A stretch of DNA of 64,000 nucleotides from Bacteroidales bacterium (lineage in GTDB: Bacteria; Bacteroidota; Bacteroidia; Bacteroidales; Paludibacteraceae): positions 1-64,000 of the forward strand of contig JAAYQF010000130.1 of assembly GCA_012519425.1 (NCBI GenBank). The letters run 5' to 3'. How positions within the stretch are numbered: the stretch's first letter is position 1; every line of letters starts with the position of its first letter. Below the pieces are notes generated by a model. The model was not told the DNA's origin. It searched no databases and saw nothing but the letters and a program-made list of their open reading frames with translations. The position numbers and the translations under genes are program-made. Positions 18,628 through 27,269 of this stretch are shown here, in pieces.

Positions 18628-20082
18628 ATGCCCATTAATTGTTTTGTTCCTTACCAAAATTACAATCAGGCGAAGGCTACCATCTGTGCGTTAAAGCAAT
18701 CTCCTTTGATCCGTAAAATTTATTTACTTTCCAAACAAAATACGCAGGAGGTTATTGATGGTTGTGAGGTCATTCGTGCGGATACACTTTATGCGACTGC
18801 AACTGTAAAAGCAATTGCGGAGTATGCGGATGCTCCTTATAGTTTGATTTATACCAAGACCTCCGGGCTAAGCCTGGGTTACTTTGCCTTAGAAAGGATG
18901 TTGCAAATTGCAGAAAACACCGGAGCAGGCATGGTTTACAGTGATCATTATCAGGTGAAAAACGGTCAGAAAATCAACAATCCGGTCATTACCTATCAAA
19001 AAGGCAGTCTGCGCGATGATTTTAATTTCGGACCGGTCTTGCTTTACAAAACTACAGCACTGAAAAAAGCGGTGAAAAATATGGATGCAAACTATCAATA
19101 TGCAGGTTTGTACGATTTGCGATTGAGAGTTTCACGCCTTGCCGAATTGGTGCATATCAACGAATACCTTTATACCGAAATTGAGCATGATGACAGAAAA
19201 TCGGGCGAGACAATATTCGATTATGTAGATCCGAAAAATCGCGCCATGCAAATTGAAATGGAGCAAGCTTGTACTGATCATCTCAAGCAAATAGGAGCTT
19301 ATCTGAAGCCTGAATTTAAAAAGGTAGATTTCAATCAGGAAAAGTTTGAATATGAGGCATCTGTCATTATACCGGTCAGAAATCGCATCCGAACCATAAC
19401 GGATGCCATTCAATCGGTGTTGACACAAATAACTGATTTTAAGTTTAACCTGATCGTGATCGATAATTACTCTACCGATGGCACTACAGAAGCCATTGGT
19501 GCTTTTAAGTCGGACAAGCGACTGATCCATATCATCCCCGACAATAAAGATTTAGGGATAGGCGGCTGTTGGAATGTGGGGGTACATCATCCGCAATGCG
19601 GTAAATTTGCTGTGCAACTGGACAGCGATGATATGTATGCGGATGACCAAACTTTGCAGAAAATCGTAAATGCTTTCTACGAGCAGCAATGCGCCATGGT
19701 AGTTGGATCATATATGTTGACCGATTTTGATAAAAATCCGATTCCCCCCGGAGTTATCGATCATAAGGAATGGACACCGGAAAATGGTCGGAATAATGCC
19801 TTGAGAATTAATGGACTGGGTGCTCCAAGGGCATTTTTTACTCCTTTGCTCCGAAAGATTAAAGTGCCGAATACCAGCTATGGTGAAGATTATGCCCTGG
19901 GCCTTGCATTTTCCCGTGAATACCAAATTGGTCGTATCTATGAGGTGGTGTATCTTTGTCGTCGTTGGGAAGACAATACGGATGCTTCGTTGGATATCGT
20001 GAAAATGAATGCACATAACACTTACAAGGATAGGATCAGAACCTGGGAACTGCAAGCAAGAATTGGAATGTTAACTCGCTGA
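18628..20082 (+). CDS. Glycosyltransferase family 2 protein with two GT-A-like domains
   Basis: The 484-residue soluble protein has no signal peptide. The C-terminal half (about 240-484) is a canonical GT2 domain: EASVIIPVRNRIRTI, LIVIDNYSTDGT, then the metal-binding QLDSDDMYADD and a YGEDYALGLAFSREY acceptor-side motif. The N-terminal half (about 1-225) resembles a second, diverged GT-A fold with a YSDHYQ acidic motif and NFGPVLLYKTTAL. The product and acceptor are not evident. It lies in an operon with DUF4922, SpoIID, AmpG and a sugar kinase; its stop is 15 bp before the DUF4922 start, so translation may be coupled. Confidence 0.85.
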   Translation: MPINCFVPYQNYNQAKATICALKQSPLIRKIYLLSKQNTQEVIDGCEVIRADTLYATATVKAIAEYADAPYSLIYTKTSGLSLGYFALERMLQIAENTGAGMVYSDHYQVKNGQKINNPVITYQKGSLRDDFNFGPVLLYKTTALKKAVKNMDANYQYAGLYDLRLRVSRLAELVHINEYLYTEIEHDDRKSGETIFDYVDPKNRAMQIEMEQACTDHLKQIGAYLKPEFKKVDFNQEKFEYEASVIIPVRNRIRTITDAIQSVLTQITDFKFNLIVIDNYSTDGTTEAIGAFKSDKRLIHIIPDNKDLGIGGCWNVGVHHPQCGKFAVQLDSDDMYADDQTLQKIVNAFYEQQCAMVVGSYMLTDFDKNPIPPGVIDHKEWTPENGRNNALRINGLGAPRAFFTPLLRKIKVPNTSYGEDYALGLAFSREYQIGRIYEVVYLCRRWEDNTDASLDIVKMNAHNTYKDRIRTWELQARIGMLTR

Positions 20083-20097
20083 TTGACTAATTATATA

Positions 20098-21033
20098 ATG
20101 AGTTCGTTTTCAAAGAAAGTCCATATATTTTTCAAAGAACAGCTTGAGGAATGGCATTTGGCTGCCAAGAATTATGAGGCTTTGAAACAAATCAAAGTCA
20201 AGGCCTTTCATTACGGTGATTTTGATGTAAAGGTGCAGTTTAATCCTGTCCGCCTGATTTCCGGTTCAGCCAAAATTGACCCTCAATCCATACGGGAACG
20301 CAAGTGTTTTCTTTGTCCTGCAAACCGACCGGCAGAACAACGTAGCTTGTCCTTTGGAGAAAACTATTTGATCTTGGTGAATCCTTATCCGATTTTCCCC
20401 GTACATTTGACTATTCCCGAGCTGAACCATGTCAATCAGCGCATTCATGGAAGATTTGCCGATATGTTGACCATGGCCGAGGCGTTGCCGGACTTTGTTG
20501 TTTTTTACAACGGACCAAAATCCGGGGCTTCAGCACCCGACCATATGCATTTTCAAGCCGGCAATAAAGGTTTTCTGCCTTTGGAAAAGGATTTAAAGTT
20601 TGTTGAGAAAGAAACCTTGTTTGTTCGTAAAAATACGCAGCTTTATACCCTGAAGAATTATTTACGCAATATCTTTGTGCTTGAATCGCAAAATAAGGAG
20701 GACATGACAAGCATCTTTGAACAGATAAAAGCGATGCTACCCCGGAAAGAGGGAGATCAGGAGCCTATGATGAATATTGTTGTGTGGTATGATGCAGGCA
20801 CCTGGACGACTTGCATCATGCCGCGTCAGCAGCACCGCCCGTCCTGTTTTTTTGCAGAAGGGGCAGAAAATCTATTGATCAGTCCGGGTACGGTCGATTT
20901 GGGCGGCGTTATCATCACCCCAAGAGAGAAAGATTTTGAGAAAATAACAGCAGCAACCGTCAACACAATTTTCAAAGAGGTATGTGTGACTGATGACGTT
21001 ATAGAAATGGTCAAGCAGAAAATGGATCATTAG
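20098..21033 (+). CDS. DUF4922 protein, HIT-like nucleotidyltransferase/phosphorylase fold
   Basis: I place the start at the ATG at 20098 rather than the in-frame TTG five codons earlier, giving 311 residues. The sequence matches the DUF4922 family as I know it: CFLCPANRP (a possible Cys metal site), ILVNPYPIFPVHLTIP and the PDHMHFQAG segment, which is the HxHxQ signature of the HIT/GalT superfamily. Such proteins transfer or hydrolyse nucleotidyl groups on sugar nucleotides; the true reaction of DUF4922 is not known to me. It lies between a GT2 gene and the SpoIID gene with gaps of 13-15 bp, so a sugar-nucleotide or cell-wall-sugar role is a reasonable guess. Confidence 0.82.
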   Translation: MSSFSKKVHIFFKEQLEEWHLAAKNYEALKQIKVKAFHYGDFDVKVQFNPVRLISGSAKIDPQSIRERKCFLCPANRPAEQRSLSFGENYLILVNPYPIFPVHLTIPELNHVNQRIHGRFADMLTMAEALPDFVVFYNGPKSGASAPDHMHFQAGNKGFLPLEKDLKFVEKETLFVRKNTQLYTLKNYLRNIFVLESQNKEDMTSIFEQIKAMLPRKEGDQEPMMNIVVWYDAGTWTTCIMPRQQHRPSCFFAEGAENLLISPGTVDLGGVIITPREKDFEKITAATVNTIFKEVCVTDDVIEMVKQKMDH

Positions 21034-21046
21034 ATTGAAGGATACC

Positions 21047-22342
21047 ATGGAACAACCGACAGTAAGCATTGGAATTTTGAAAAAAGACAGGATCCGGTTT
21101 AATTTAACCGGAAATTATGTATTGAATGAAAAGGCTGTCAGGGGCACGCAAACCGTCTTTTTTGAAGGTGGCAAGATCAATTGGAATGGGAAGCTATACG
21201 ATGAATTGTTCTTCGAAACAAAGGACGATGAGTCTGTGTTTATTTTAAAAGATGTTATCATAGGCATTAATTTTCATTGGGAAAGGAAGGAAGACCAACG
21301 ATTTCAAGGCTCTTTGAAGTTTATTGTTGAGGATGATGCTATTACAGCCATTAATATTATAGGTATAGAAGACTATTTGGTTAGCGTCATATCTTCAGAG
21401 ATGAGCGCATCATCTTCCATGGAGCTGTTGAAAGCCCATGCCGTTATTTCGCGAAGCTGGTTGCTGGCGCAGATTGAAAGGAGACAGCAAGTTGAGAGAT
21501 CTGTCGTAAAACCGAATTTTGTGGAGACTGAAGACAAAAGAATTGTTTGGTACGACAGGGAAGACCATGTTAACTTTGATGTGTGCGCCGATGATCATTG
21601 TCAGCGCTACCAGGGTATTGGGCGATTGCAAGATAATTACGGGCATGTCAGGGAAGCCGTGTTTTCTACCCGGGGACAAGTGCTTTCCTATAATAATCAG
21701 ATTGTTGATGCGCGTTTCTCAAAATGTTGTGGTGGCGTGACGGAAGAGTTCCGGTCTTGTTGGGATGACATAGAAGTTCCTTACTTGATCAAGGTAAGAG
21801 ATGCGGAGACGGACAACAATTCTCCCGATTTAAGGCAGGAAAAGGAAGTTGTAAAATGGATTTCCGGAAGACCTGAAGCATTTTGCAATACGACTGACAC
21901 GGAGATCCTTAGTCAAGTGCTGAACAATTACGATCAGGATACCCGTGATTTTTACCGTTGGTCGGTCAGCTATCAGGCAGATGAGTTGTCCGCATTGATT
22001 TACAAGCGTTCAGGAATTGATTTTGGAGCAATAGTCGATTTGATTCCCATGAAAAGGGGTGTTTCCGGACGCATCATCGAGTTGAAAATTGTGGGTACCA
22101 AAAAGACCATGGTGATTGGTAAAGAACTGGAGATCAGAAGAATTTTATCGGAATCTCATTTGTATAGTTCTGCTTTTTATGTTGAAAAAACTGACGATAC
22201 ATTTGTTTTGCACGGAGCAGGCTGGGGGCATGGTGTAGGATTATGCCAGATTGGTGCAGCCGTTATGGGAGCAAAGGGCTATACCTTCGATGAAATATTG
22301 CGGCATTATTATGTAGGTGCAAGTATTAAAAATATTTATTGA
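21047..22342 (+). CDS. SpoIID/LytB-domain protein
   Basis: The ATG at 21047 is preferred over the TTG at 21035, giving 431 residues. The product belongs to the SpoIID/LytB family of peptidoglycan lytic or amidase-enhancer proteins: IEDYLVSVISSEMSASSSMELLKAHAVISRSWLLAQ near residues 107-142 includes the catalytic-type Glu of SSEM, and the C-terminal HGAGWGHGVGLCQIGAAVMG is diagnostic. SpoIID acts on glycan strands lacking stem peptides. I see no clear signal peptide (MEQPTVSIGILKKDRIRF), which is odd for a wall enzyme and may mean a cytoplasmic or non-classical location. The neighbouring AmpG and sugar kinase support a role in cell-wall turnover. Confidence 0.87.
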   Translation: MEQPTVSIGILKKDRIRFNLTGNYVLNEKAVRGTQTVFFEGGKINWNGKLYDELFFETKDDESVFILKDVIIGINFHWERKEDQRFQGSLKFIVEDDAITAINIIGIEDYLVSVISSEMSASSSMELLKAHAVISRSWLLAQIERRQQVERSVVKPNFVETEDKRIVWYDREDHVNFDVCADDHCQRYQGIGRLQDNYGHVREAVFSTRGQVLSYNNQIVDARFSKCCGGVTEEFRSCWDDIEVPYLIKVRDAETDNNSPDLRQEKEVVKWISGRPEAFCNTTDTEILSQVLNNYDQDTRDFYRWSVSYQADELSALIYKRSGIDFGAIVDLIPMKRGVSGRIIELKIVGTKKTMVIGKELEIRRILSESHLYSSAFYVEKTDDTFVLHGAGWGHGVGLCQIGAAVMGAKGYTFDEILRHYYVGASIKNIY

Positions 22343-22395
22343 ATTTTTGCGTTAGCAATTATATTTTAAACCCTATATTTTTTTTAATAAAATCA

Positions 22396-24249
22396 ATGCA
22401 GAAAAACAGATCGCCTTGGGCATGGATTCCTACTTTGTATTTGGCTGAGGGTCTTCCTTACGTTGCGGTGATGACCATCTCGGTAATTTTGTACAAGCGC
22501 ATGGGGATATCCAATACGGACATTGCCTTATATACAAGCTGGTTGTATTTACCATGGGTTATCAAGCCATTCTGGAGTCCGTTTGTGGACTTGCTGAAAA
22601 CCAAACGCTGGTGGATAGTGAGCATGCAATTGCTGATAGGTGCGGGATTCGGAGGAATTGCCTTTACCATTCCGGTGGACTTTTTCTTTCAGGCTACCTT
22701 AGCATTTTTCTGGTTGCTGGCTTTTAGCTCTGCTACGCATGATATTGCTGCTGATGGCTTTTACATGCTTGCCCTGAGCACCAATGATCAGGCTAAGTTT
22801 GTGGGCATACGCAGTACTTTTTATCGCATTGCAACCATTGTGGGACAAGGCTTTTTAATCATGCTCGCCGGAGTATTGGAAAGTGTTACAGGCATGGAGC
22901 CGCTTAAAATCAATGTGGAAGTTTCACCTGAATATGCAAATGTATCCACCTTGTTTGACGTCCCGCAAGAAATTGTTCCGCAGGCGGGAGACTTGCATTT
23001 TGTTACCAATACCCAAACTGTTCAGATGGGAGTTGGCGGGATCGATCAAGACAGTGCAAAGCTTTTTTTGCAAGAGATAGAACGTCTGAATCGTGAACAT
23101 GGCTTTGTCGCTGAAGCCTCGGATGTCTCAAAAACGGCATCAACCAAGCAAACCTGGTGGTCGGCTCATGTTGCTCAGCCTTTGGGCGCATGGATCCAGC
23201 ATAACTTTGGAGAAAAGCGTGAAACAGAGGAATTGAGCCCCTTGGCAGGAAATATGGCCCTTGTTGCTGTTTGGTTGTCCAGGTGTCCCGACGCTGAAAA
23301 ACAGATTGTCCTAAACACCACCCTGAACCGCGGTGATAAAAGTATTGCGTTGGTACATGGAGAAAGACTTACTTTCCATGCAGCCAATTGGGATAAGCCG
23401 GCATACCTGGTTTTCCAGTCGGACCCCAAACTGATGGGGGCCACAATGGCAGAATTTAAAGGTTTGTCAGGCAATATTCCTCTTGCATGGTCTGTTACTT
23501 TCTTAGTGTTGGCCGGCTTATTCATCGTGTTTAGTTTTTACCATCGCGTATTTTTGCCGGTACCCGATTCGGATATGCCTTCTTCACAGCTCACGACCGC
23601 CTCTGTTTGGAGAGATTTTTCAGACACCTTTGTTTCATTTTTCAAAAAACCAGGTGTGGGGGCAGCCATCTTTTTCATGCTGACCTTTCGTTTTTCCGAA
23701 GCACAAGCTTTAAAGCTGATCACTCCTTTTTTATTGGACTCTCGGGATGTGGGCGGCTTGGGACTGACTACCGGGCAAGTCGGATTTGTATATGGAACGG
23801 TAGGAATATTGGCATTGACCATTGGCGGAATCATTGGGGGCATCACGGCTTCGCGCGGAGGATTGAAAAAATGGCTGTGGCCCATGACCTTGAGCGTTTT
23901 AATCCCAACGGCCGTTTTTGTATATTTGAGCTATACTCAAACCGGCAATATGTGGGTCATCAATACCCTGGTGTTTGTTGAGCAGTTTGGTTACGGTTTC
24001 GGATTCACGGCCTATATGCTTTATCTGATGTATTTTTCTGAGGGCAAACAGAAAACGGCGCATTATGCCATATGTACCGGATTCATGGCTTTGGGCATGA
24101 TGCTACCCGGCATGTTTGCAGGATGGATGCAGGAGATGTTAGGCTACAATCATTTTTTCATTTGGGTGATGATATGCAGTATTGTGCCTATTATTGCCGT
24201 ATCTTTGCTGAAGATAGATCCTGCTTACGGAAAAGCAGTAGAAAAATAA
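22396..24249 (+). CDS. ampG: AmpG-type MFS muropeptide permease with large insertion
   Basis: The ATG at 22396 gives 617 residues starting MQKNRSPWAWIPTLYLAEGLPY, the usual start of AmpG-like permeases, which import anhydromuropeptides or wall sugars. Membrane segments form two bundles, about residues 10-170 and 360-610. Between them lies a hydrophilic insertion of roughly 180 residues (from about LESVTGMEPLKINVEV to AEFKGLSGNIPLAW). It includes a WWSAHVAQPLGAWIQ stretch and a small beta-rich part, and is probably extracytoplasmic. Typical AmpG proteins are shorter by about this much. The gene is 53 bp after SpoIID and 12 bp before the kinase, consistent with uptake then phosphorylation. The substrate is inferred. 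Confidence 0.85.
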   Translation: MQKNRSPWAWIPTLYLAEGLPYVAVMTISVILYKRMGISNTDIALYTSWLYLPWVIKPFWSPFVDLLKTKRWWIVSMQLLIGAGFGGIAFTIPVDFFFQATLAFFWLLAFSSATHDIAADGFYMLALSTNDQAKFVGIRSTFYRIATIVGQGFLIMLAGVLESVTGMEPLKINVEVSPEYANVSTLFDVPQEIVPQAGDLHFVTNTQTVQMGVGGIDQDSAKLFLQEIERLNREHGFVAEASDVSKTASTKQTWWSAHVAQPLGAWIQHNFGEKRETEELSPLAGNMALVAVWLSRCPDAEKQIVLNTTLNRGDKSIALVHGERLTFHAANWDKPAYLVFQSDPKLMGATMAEFKGLSGNIPLAWSVTFLVLAGLFIVFSFYHRVFLPVPDSDMPSSQLTTASVWRDFSDTFVSFFKKPGVGAAIFFMLTFRFSEAQALKLITPFLLDSRDVGGLGLTTGQVGFVYGTVGILALTIGGIIGGITASRGGLKKWLWPMTLSVLIPTAVFVYLSYTQTGNMWVINTLVFVEQFGYGFGFTAYMLYLMYFSEGKQKTAHYAICTGFMALGMMLPGMFAGWMQEMLGYNHFFIWVMICSIVPIIAVSLLKIDPAYGKAVEK

Positions 24250-24261
24250 AAATTGACAGCT

Positions 24262-25107
24262 ATGTTATTAATTGCAGACGGAGGTTCAACTAAGGTTGAT
24301 TGGTGCTTGATCGACCGGGGCAATATTGTTAAAAAGGTTTCTACTTCAGGAGCGAATCCTTTTTTTCGCAGCAGGGAAGATATCAGTCGGGAATTGGCTG
24401 ATAAGCTTGTTCCTGTTTTAAAAGTAAATAAAGTTGAAGCTGTTTATTTCTACGGAGCAGGTTGTGCGTTTCCTGAAAAAAACCAAATTATCAGGGAAGC
24501 CATTGCCGATAATTTGAATGCCGGTACGATTGAGGTGGGTAGCGATTTATTGGGTGCAGCCATCGGACTATGCAACGATCAACCCGGTATAGTCTGCATA
24601 CTCGGTACAGGTTCAAATTCTTGCTTTTACGATGGTCGTGAGATCGTAAAAAATGTATCTCCTTTAGGATATATTTTGGGTGACGAGGGTAGTGGGGCAG
24701 TGTTGGGCAGGTTATTTACCGGCGCGTGCCTGAAAAATCAATTCACCGGGGGTATTCGTGAGAGCTTCCTGGAATATTTGGATATGGATGTGTCTCAGTT
24801 GTTGGACAGGGTTTATAAACAGCCCCTCGCCAATCAGTTTTTGGCAAGCATTGTTCCCTTTATTCAAAGCAATATCCATGAACCAGGCGTTCATGATTTA
24901 GTGTATCAGGCTTTTACGGATTTTTTCAAGAAAAATGTTATGCAATACGATCATCAAGAGCATGCGGTATTTTTTACCGGTTCTGTAGCCTATTATTTTA
25001 AAGATATCCTTCGTGAAGTTGCGGCATCACTCAATATTCATATTGAAAAAATAGAACAATCACCCATGTCAGGATTAATTCGATATCACACATCCTGTAG
25101 CGTGTGA
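24262..25107 (+). CDS. BadF/BadG-type ATPase family sugar kinase (amino-sugar kinase, MurK-like)
   Basis: The ATG at 24262 is preferred over the TTG at 24253 and gives 281 residues. The ASKHA ATPase signature is clear: LLIADGGSTKVDWCLID (phosphate 1), VCILGTGSNSCFYDG (phosphate 2) and GYILGDEGSGAVLGR, with FFTGSVAYYF as the adenosine motif. Bacteroidota members of this family phosphorylate N-acetylglucosamine or N-acetylmuramic acid; Tannerella forsythia MurK is an example. Position directly after AmpG favours a wall-derived amino sugar. MurQ and the exo-muramidase NamZ are not in the window, so the pathway is not closed here. It ends only 5 bp from the convergent FAS1 gene. Confidence 0.82.
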   Translation: MLLIADGGSTKVDWCLIDRGNIVKKVSTSGANPFFRSREDISRELADKLVPVLKVNKVEAVYFYGAGCAFPEKNQIIREAIADNLNAGTIEVGSDLLGAAIGLCNDQPGIVCILGTGSNSCFYDGREIVKNVSPLGYILGDEGSGAVLGRLFTGACLKNQFTGGIRESFLEYLDMDVSQLLDRVYKQPLANQFLASIVPFIQSNIHEPGVHDLVYQAFTDFFKKNVMQYDHQEHAVFFTGSVAYYFKDILREVAASLNIHIEKIEQSPMSGLIRYHTSCSV

Positions 25108-25114
25108 TTTTCTT
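25086..25114 (+). terminator. Short hairpin terminator at the end of the kinase gene
   Basis: ATCACAC (25085-25091) pairs with GTGTGAT (25102-25108) over a 10-nt loop and is followed by TTTTCTT. It overlaps the kinase stop codon and the end of the convergent FAS1 gene. The stem is only 7 bp, so termination may be partial. Confidence 0.45.
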
Positions 25115-26999
25115 AATAAATGTCTTCTCTTTCGATGTAGCTGGTAGGAACAAATTCCACAAAATCAATTTGAAATTGTCCTCCGCTGAGCCCCCTGACG
25201 GTAATGACGTGATTGCCGGCTTTATCAAAAATAAACGTACCCAAAATCTTTCGTAAATTACTGCCATTTTCTCGTGCGCTATTGCCACTGTACCAACTTG
25301 GATTGATAGCTTTAAAACTTCCCGGACCCTTCATATAGCCTTTGTTACGCATGGCTTTATCATTTTCAAAACCATTTGGGTCGTTCGCATTCGCGGGATT
25401 GGGTTTTTCGTAACCTATATCAATATCGCTACCGTTATTATTCAGATTAACCGGCACACCGCATGGATAACCATCAACATAAAATTGAGCCACCCCCCGG
25501 CGACCATTCGATTGATATCCAAAACGCACTTCGTATGTACCTGCAGGAACAGGAGGTGTAATTACGTCAAAATCATATAATTTGGCGTTTTTTACAACGA
25601 TGAAAAATTCATCACCCATATAGTTCATGAGTTTATCATTCGCAGAAGAATAGCATAACACAGTTTGTTCTGTACATTTGAATCTGTCCAAATACCCCGG
25701 AGGCAAAGCGTTACGATATAATGCTTTGTCGTCTGATAACCTTCCGCGCATATTATTATTGGTCAACTCCGGGAAAAAACTTGCAAAATCGAAACGCAAT
25801 CTCTTGGATGACAGTTCGTTTTCGACAGCCTTAGAATACACCAAAATACCGTCAATTTCGTGGTAGACTCCATTTTCTGCATCTTTGTCAAAATCAACGA
25901 GGCGGATGGCTTCCCCTGTTTCAGGCAAGTGGTTGAAAAGATTATGTTCTCCGCTCATCCGATCTATTTTTACTTCTATCAAAGTGTTGGAACACATAGG
26001 CTCAATATATTCATATAAATCGATGGTTTTCCACATGTGTTGCGTGTCATAGTCTTTTATAAATTTCGTATAACTCAATTCTTTGTTAATCAGGTGATAG
26101 GATACAAATCTGTTTAGGCTGTTTTCTCTGCTTGTTTCTTCCTTGATATGTGCATCTTGTGGATATACAACGTCATAAACAGATGCAGCATAGGCTCTTA
26201 GGTCGTCCAAGTTCTCAATACCATGTTTTTTATAGGTGTTATTGCTTTCCATGAGTACGGTGTATCCGTATTTGCGACTATACGGCGCATGACGTTCACT
26301 TGAAATGGTTGTGATCAGTGCATTCTCTAATTCCTCTGCGTAGCCTTTGGTCATTACGTAGTTCTCATCTTCAGTTCTGAGCAAGGAGTCAACCATGCCC
26401 GTTACAACCAAAGCCTCGTAAAAGAGACTGAAGGTGCTGTCCTTTGAAATAGTTTCAGCAATGCCGGAACGTTCCGGATCCAAGACTCTGTCTATTTTGT
26501 GAATGACTCCATTGTGCACTACAATATCTTTCAATGTAATTTTAGAGTTTTTATTGACATAAGTTTCAGTACCATCAAAATTAATGGCAATGTATCTTTC
26601 GCTCATCGTTTGGTTAAACAACCGACCTTCGTTGAAATTTACAAATTTTATAACCGCTCCATTTATTAAATGGTCGTAAGCCATTAGTTTTAAGCTGTCT
26701 GCTGTAAAATCCTCAAGCTTAGTTTTACCTTTAGCTTCATAAAACGACCTCATGGCATCATTGTCCGGAGCAAAACAAGTCATGTTGCCGTACGAGTTCA
26801 CAAAGCCTGACAGGCCCGTCATGGATATCAGCTTGTTGAATTCTGATAAGGTAGTGTCAGTCACCAGTTCTTCTCCCAACATTTTATCGGTAAAAGTATA
26901 TAAGGTATTACCGACATCATCTGAGTCACAAGCGTTGAACAGAGTTATGATAGTGAATGACAGGATTATAAAAGCTAAAAGTTTGTTTTTTGGAGGCAT
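25113..26999 (-). CDS. Fasciclin (FAS1) domain lipoprotein
   Basis: The 628-residue lipoprotein (LFNAC, Cys24) has a FAS1 domain at about 45-185 (SGFVNSYGNMTCFAPDNDAM, then ITLKDIVVHNGVIHKIDRVL, the classic H2 box), a second diverged FAS1 at about 190-395 and a beta-rich C-terminal module at about 420-628 (YEVRFGYQSNGRRGVAQFYV; HVITVRGLSGGQFQIDFVEF). It is a paralogue of the two genes at 29752 and 32055, most alike in the C-terminal module and the EREDIY/ETEDIY end. It has its own promoter and is divergent from the GH105 gene. FAS1 proteins act in adhesion and polymer binding, so a surface glycan-binding role is likely but unproven. Confidence 0.88.
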   Translation of the reverse strand: MPPKNKLLAFIILSFTIITLFNACDSDDVGNTLYTFTDKMLGEELVTDTTLSEFNKLISMTGLSGFVNSYGNMTCFAPDNDAMRSFYEAKGKTKLEDFTADSLKLMAYDHLINGAVIKFVNFNEGRLFNQTMSERYIAINFDGTETYVNKNSKITLKDIVVHNGVIHKIDRVLDPERSGIAETISKDSTFSLFYEALVVTGMVDSLLRTEDENYVMTKGYAEELENALITTISSERHAPYSRKYGYTVLMESNNTYKKHGIENLDDLRAYAASVYDVVYPQDAHIKEETSRENSLNRFVSYHLINKELSYTKFIKDYDTQHMWKTIDLYEYIEPMCSNTLIEVKIDRMSGEHNLFNHLPETGEAIRLVDFDKDAENGVYHEIDGILVYSKAVENELSSKRLRFDFASFFPELTNNNMRGRLSDDKALYRNALPPGYLDRFKCTEQTVLCYSSANDKLMNYMGDEFFIVVKNAKLYDFDVITPPVPAGTYEVRFGYQSNGRRGVAQFYVDGYPCGVPVNLNNNGSDIDIGYEKPNPANANDPNGFENDKAMRNKGYMKGPGSFKAINPSWYSGNSARENGSNLRKILGTFIFDKAGNHVITVRGLSGGQFQIDFVEFVPTSYIEREDIY

Positions 27000-27027
27000 G
27001 GTAAAACACGATAGAAATTAACAGTCG

Positions 27028-27059
27028 CAAATTTACGGGATAATTTCAGATAACGCAAA
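27028..27059 (-). promoter_or_regulatory. Consensus promoter for the minus-strand FAS1 gene
   Basis: On the minus strand TTTG (27059-27056), a 20-bp spacer and TAAATTTG (27035-27028) match the Bacteroides vegetative promoter exactly. The leader before the ATG at 26999 would be about 20-25 nt. Confidence 0.75.
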
Positions 27060-27190
27060 AAATGTGATCAAAAATCAATTATATAGACAGCCAGGCAATA
27101 CGGATGTTTTTGTTGTATTCTGAAATATAATAAAGGTACAGGTCAACGAAAGGATTTTCCGGCGAAAGATTGGGAATAAAAAAATATCCT

Positions 27191-27198
27191 TATTTTTG
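27191..27198 (+). promoter_or_regulatory. -7 element of the GH105 gene; decides its start
   Basis: TATTTTTG matches TAnnTTTG; a weaker TTGG lies 17 bp upstream. Transcription would begin around 27204-27206, downstream of the first in-frame ATG at 27201. That argues for translation from the ATG at 27270, where the signal peptide also begins. Confidence 0.55.
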
Positions 27199-27269
27199 CG
27201 ATGTGCCCCATGAAGTTCACTAACTTCTTTCCCATTTGCGGGTGTCTTGAACAATCGAATAACAGAGTA

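Noticed and set aside
27201-27269. Upstream ATG of the GH105 gene
   Set aside because: The -7 element at 27191-27198 places the transcript start at or after this ATG, and the extra 23 residues precede the signal peptide.
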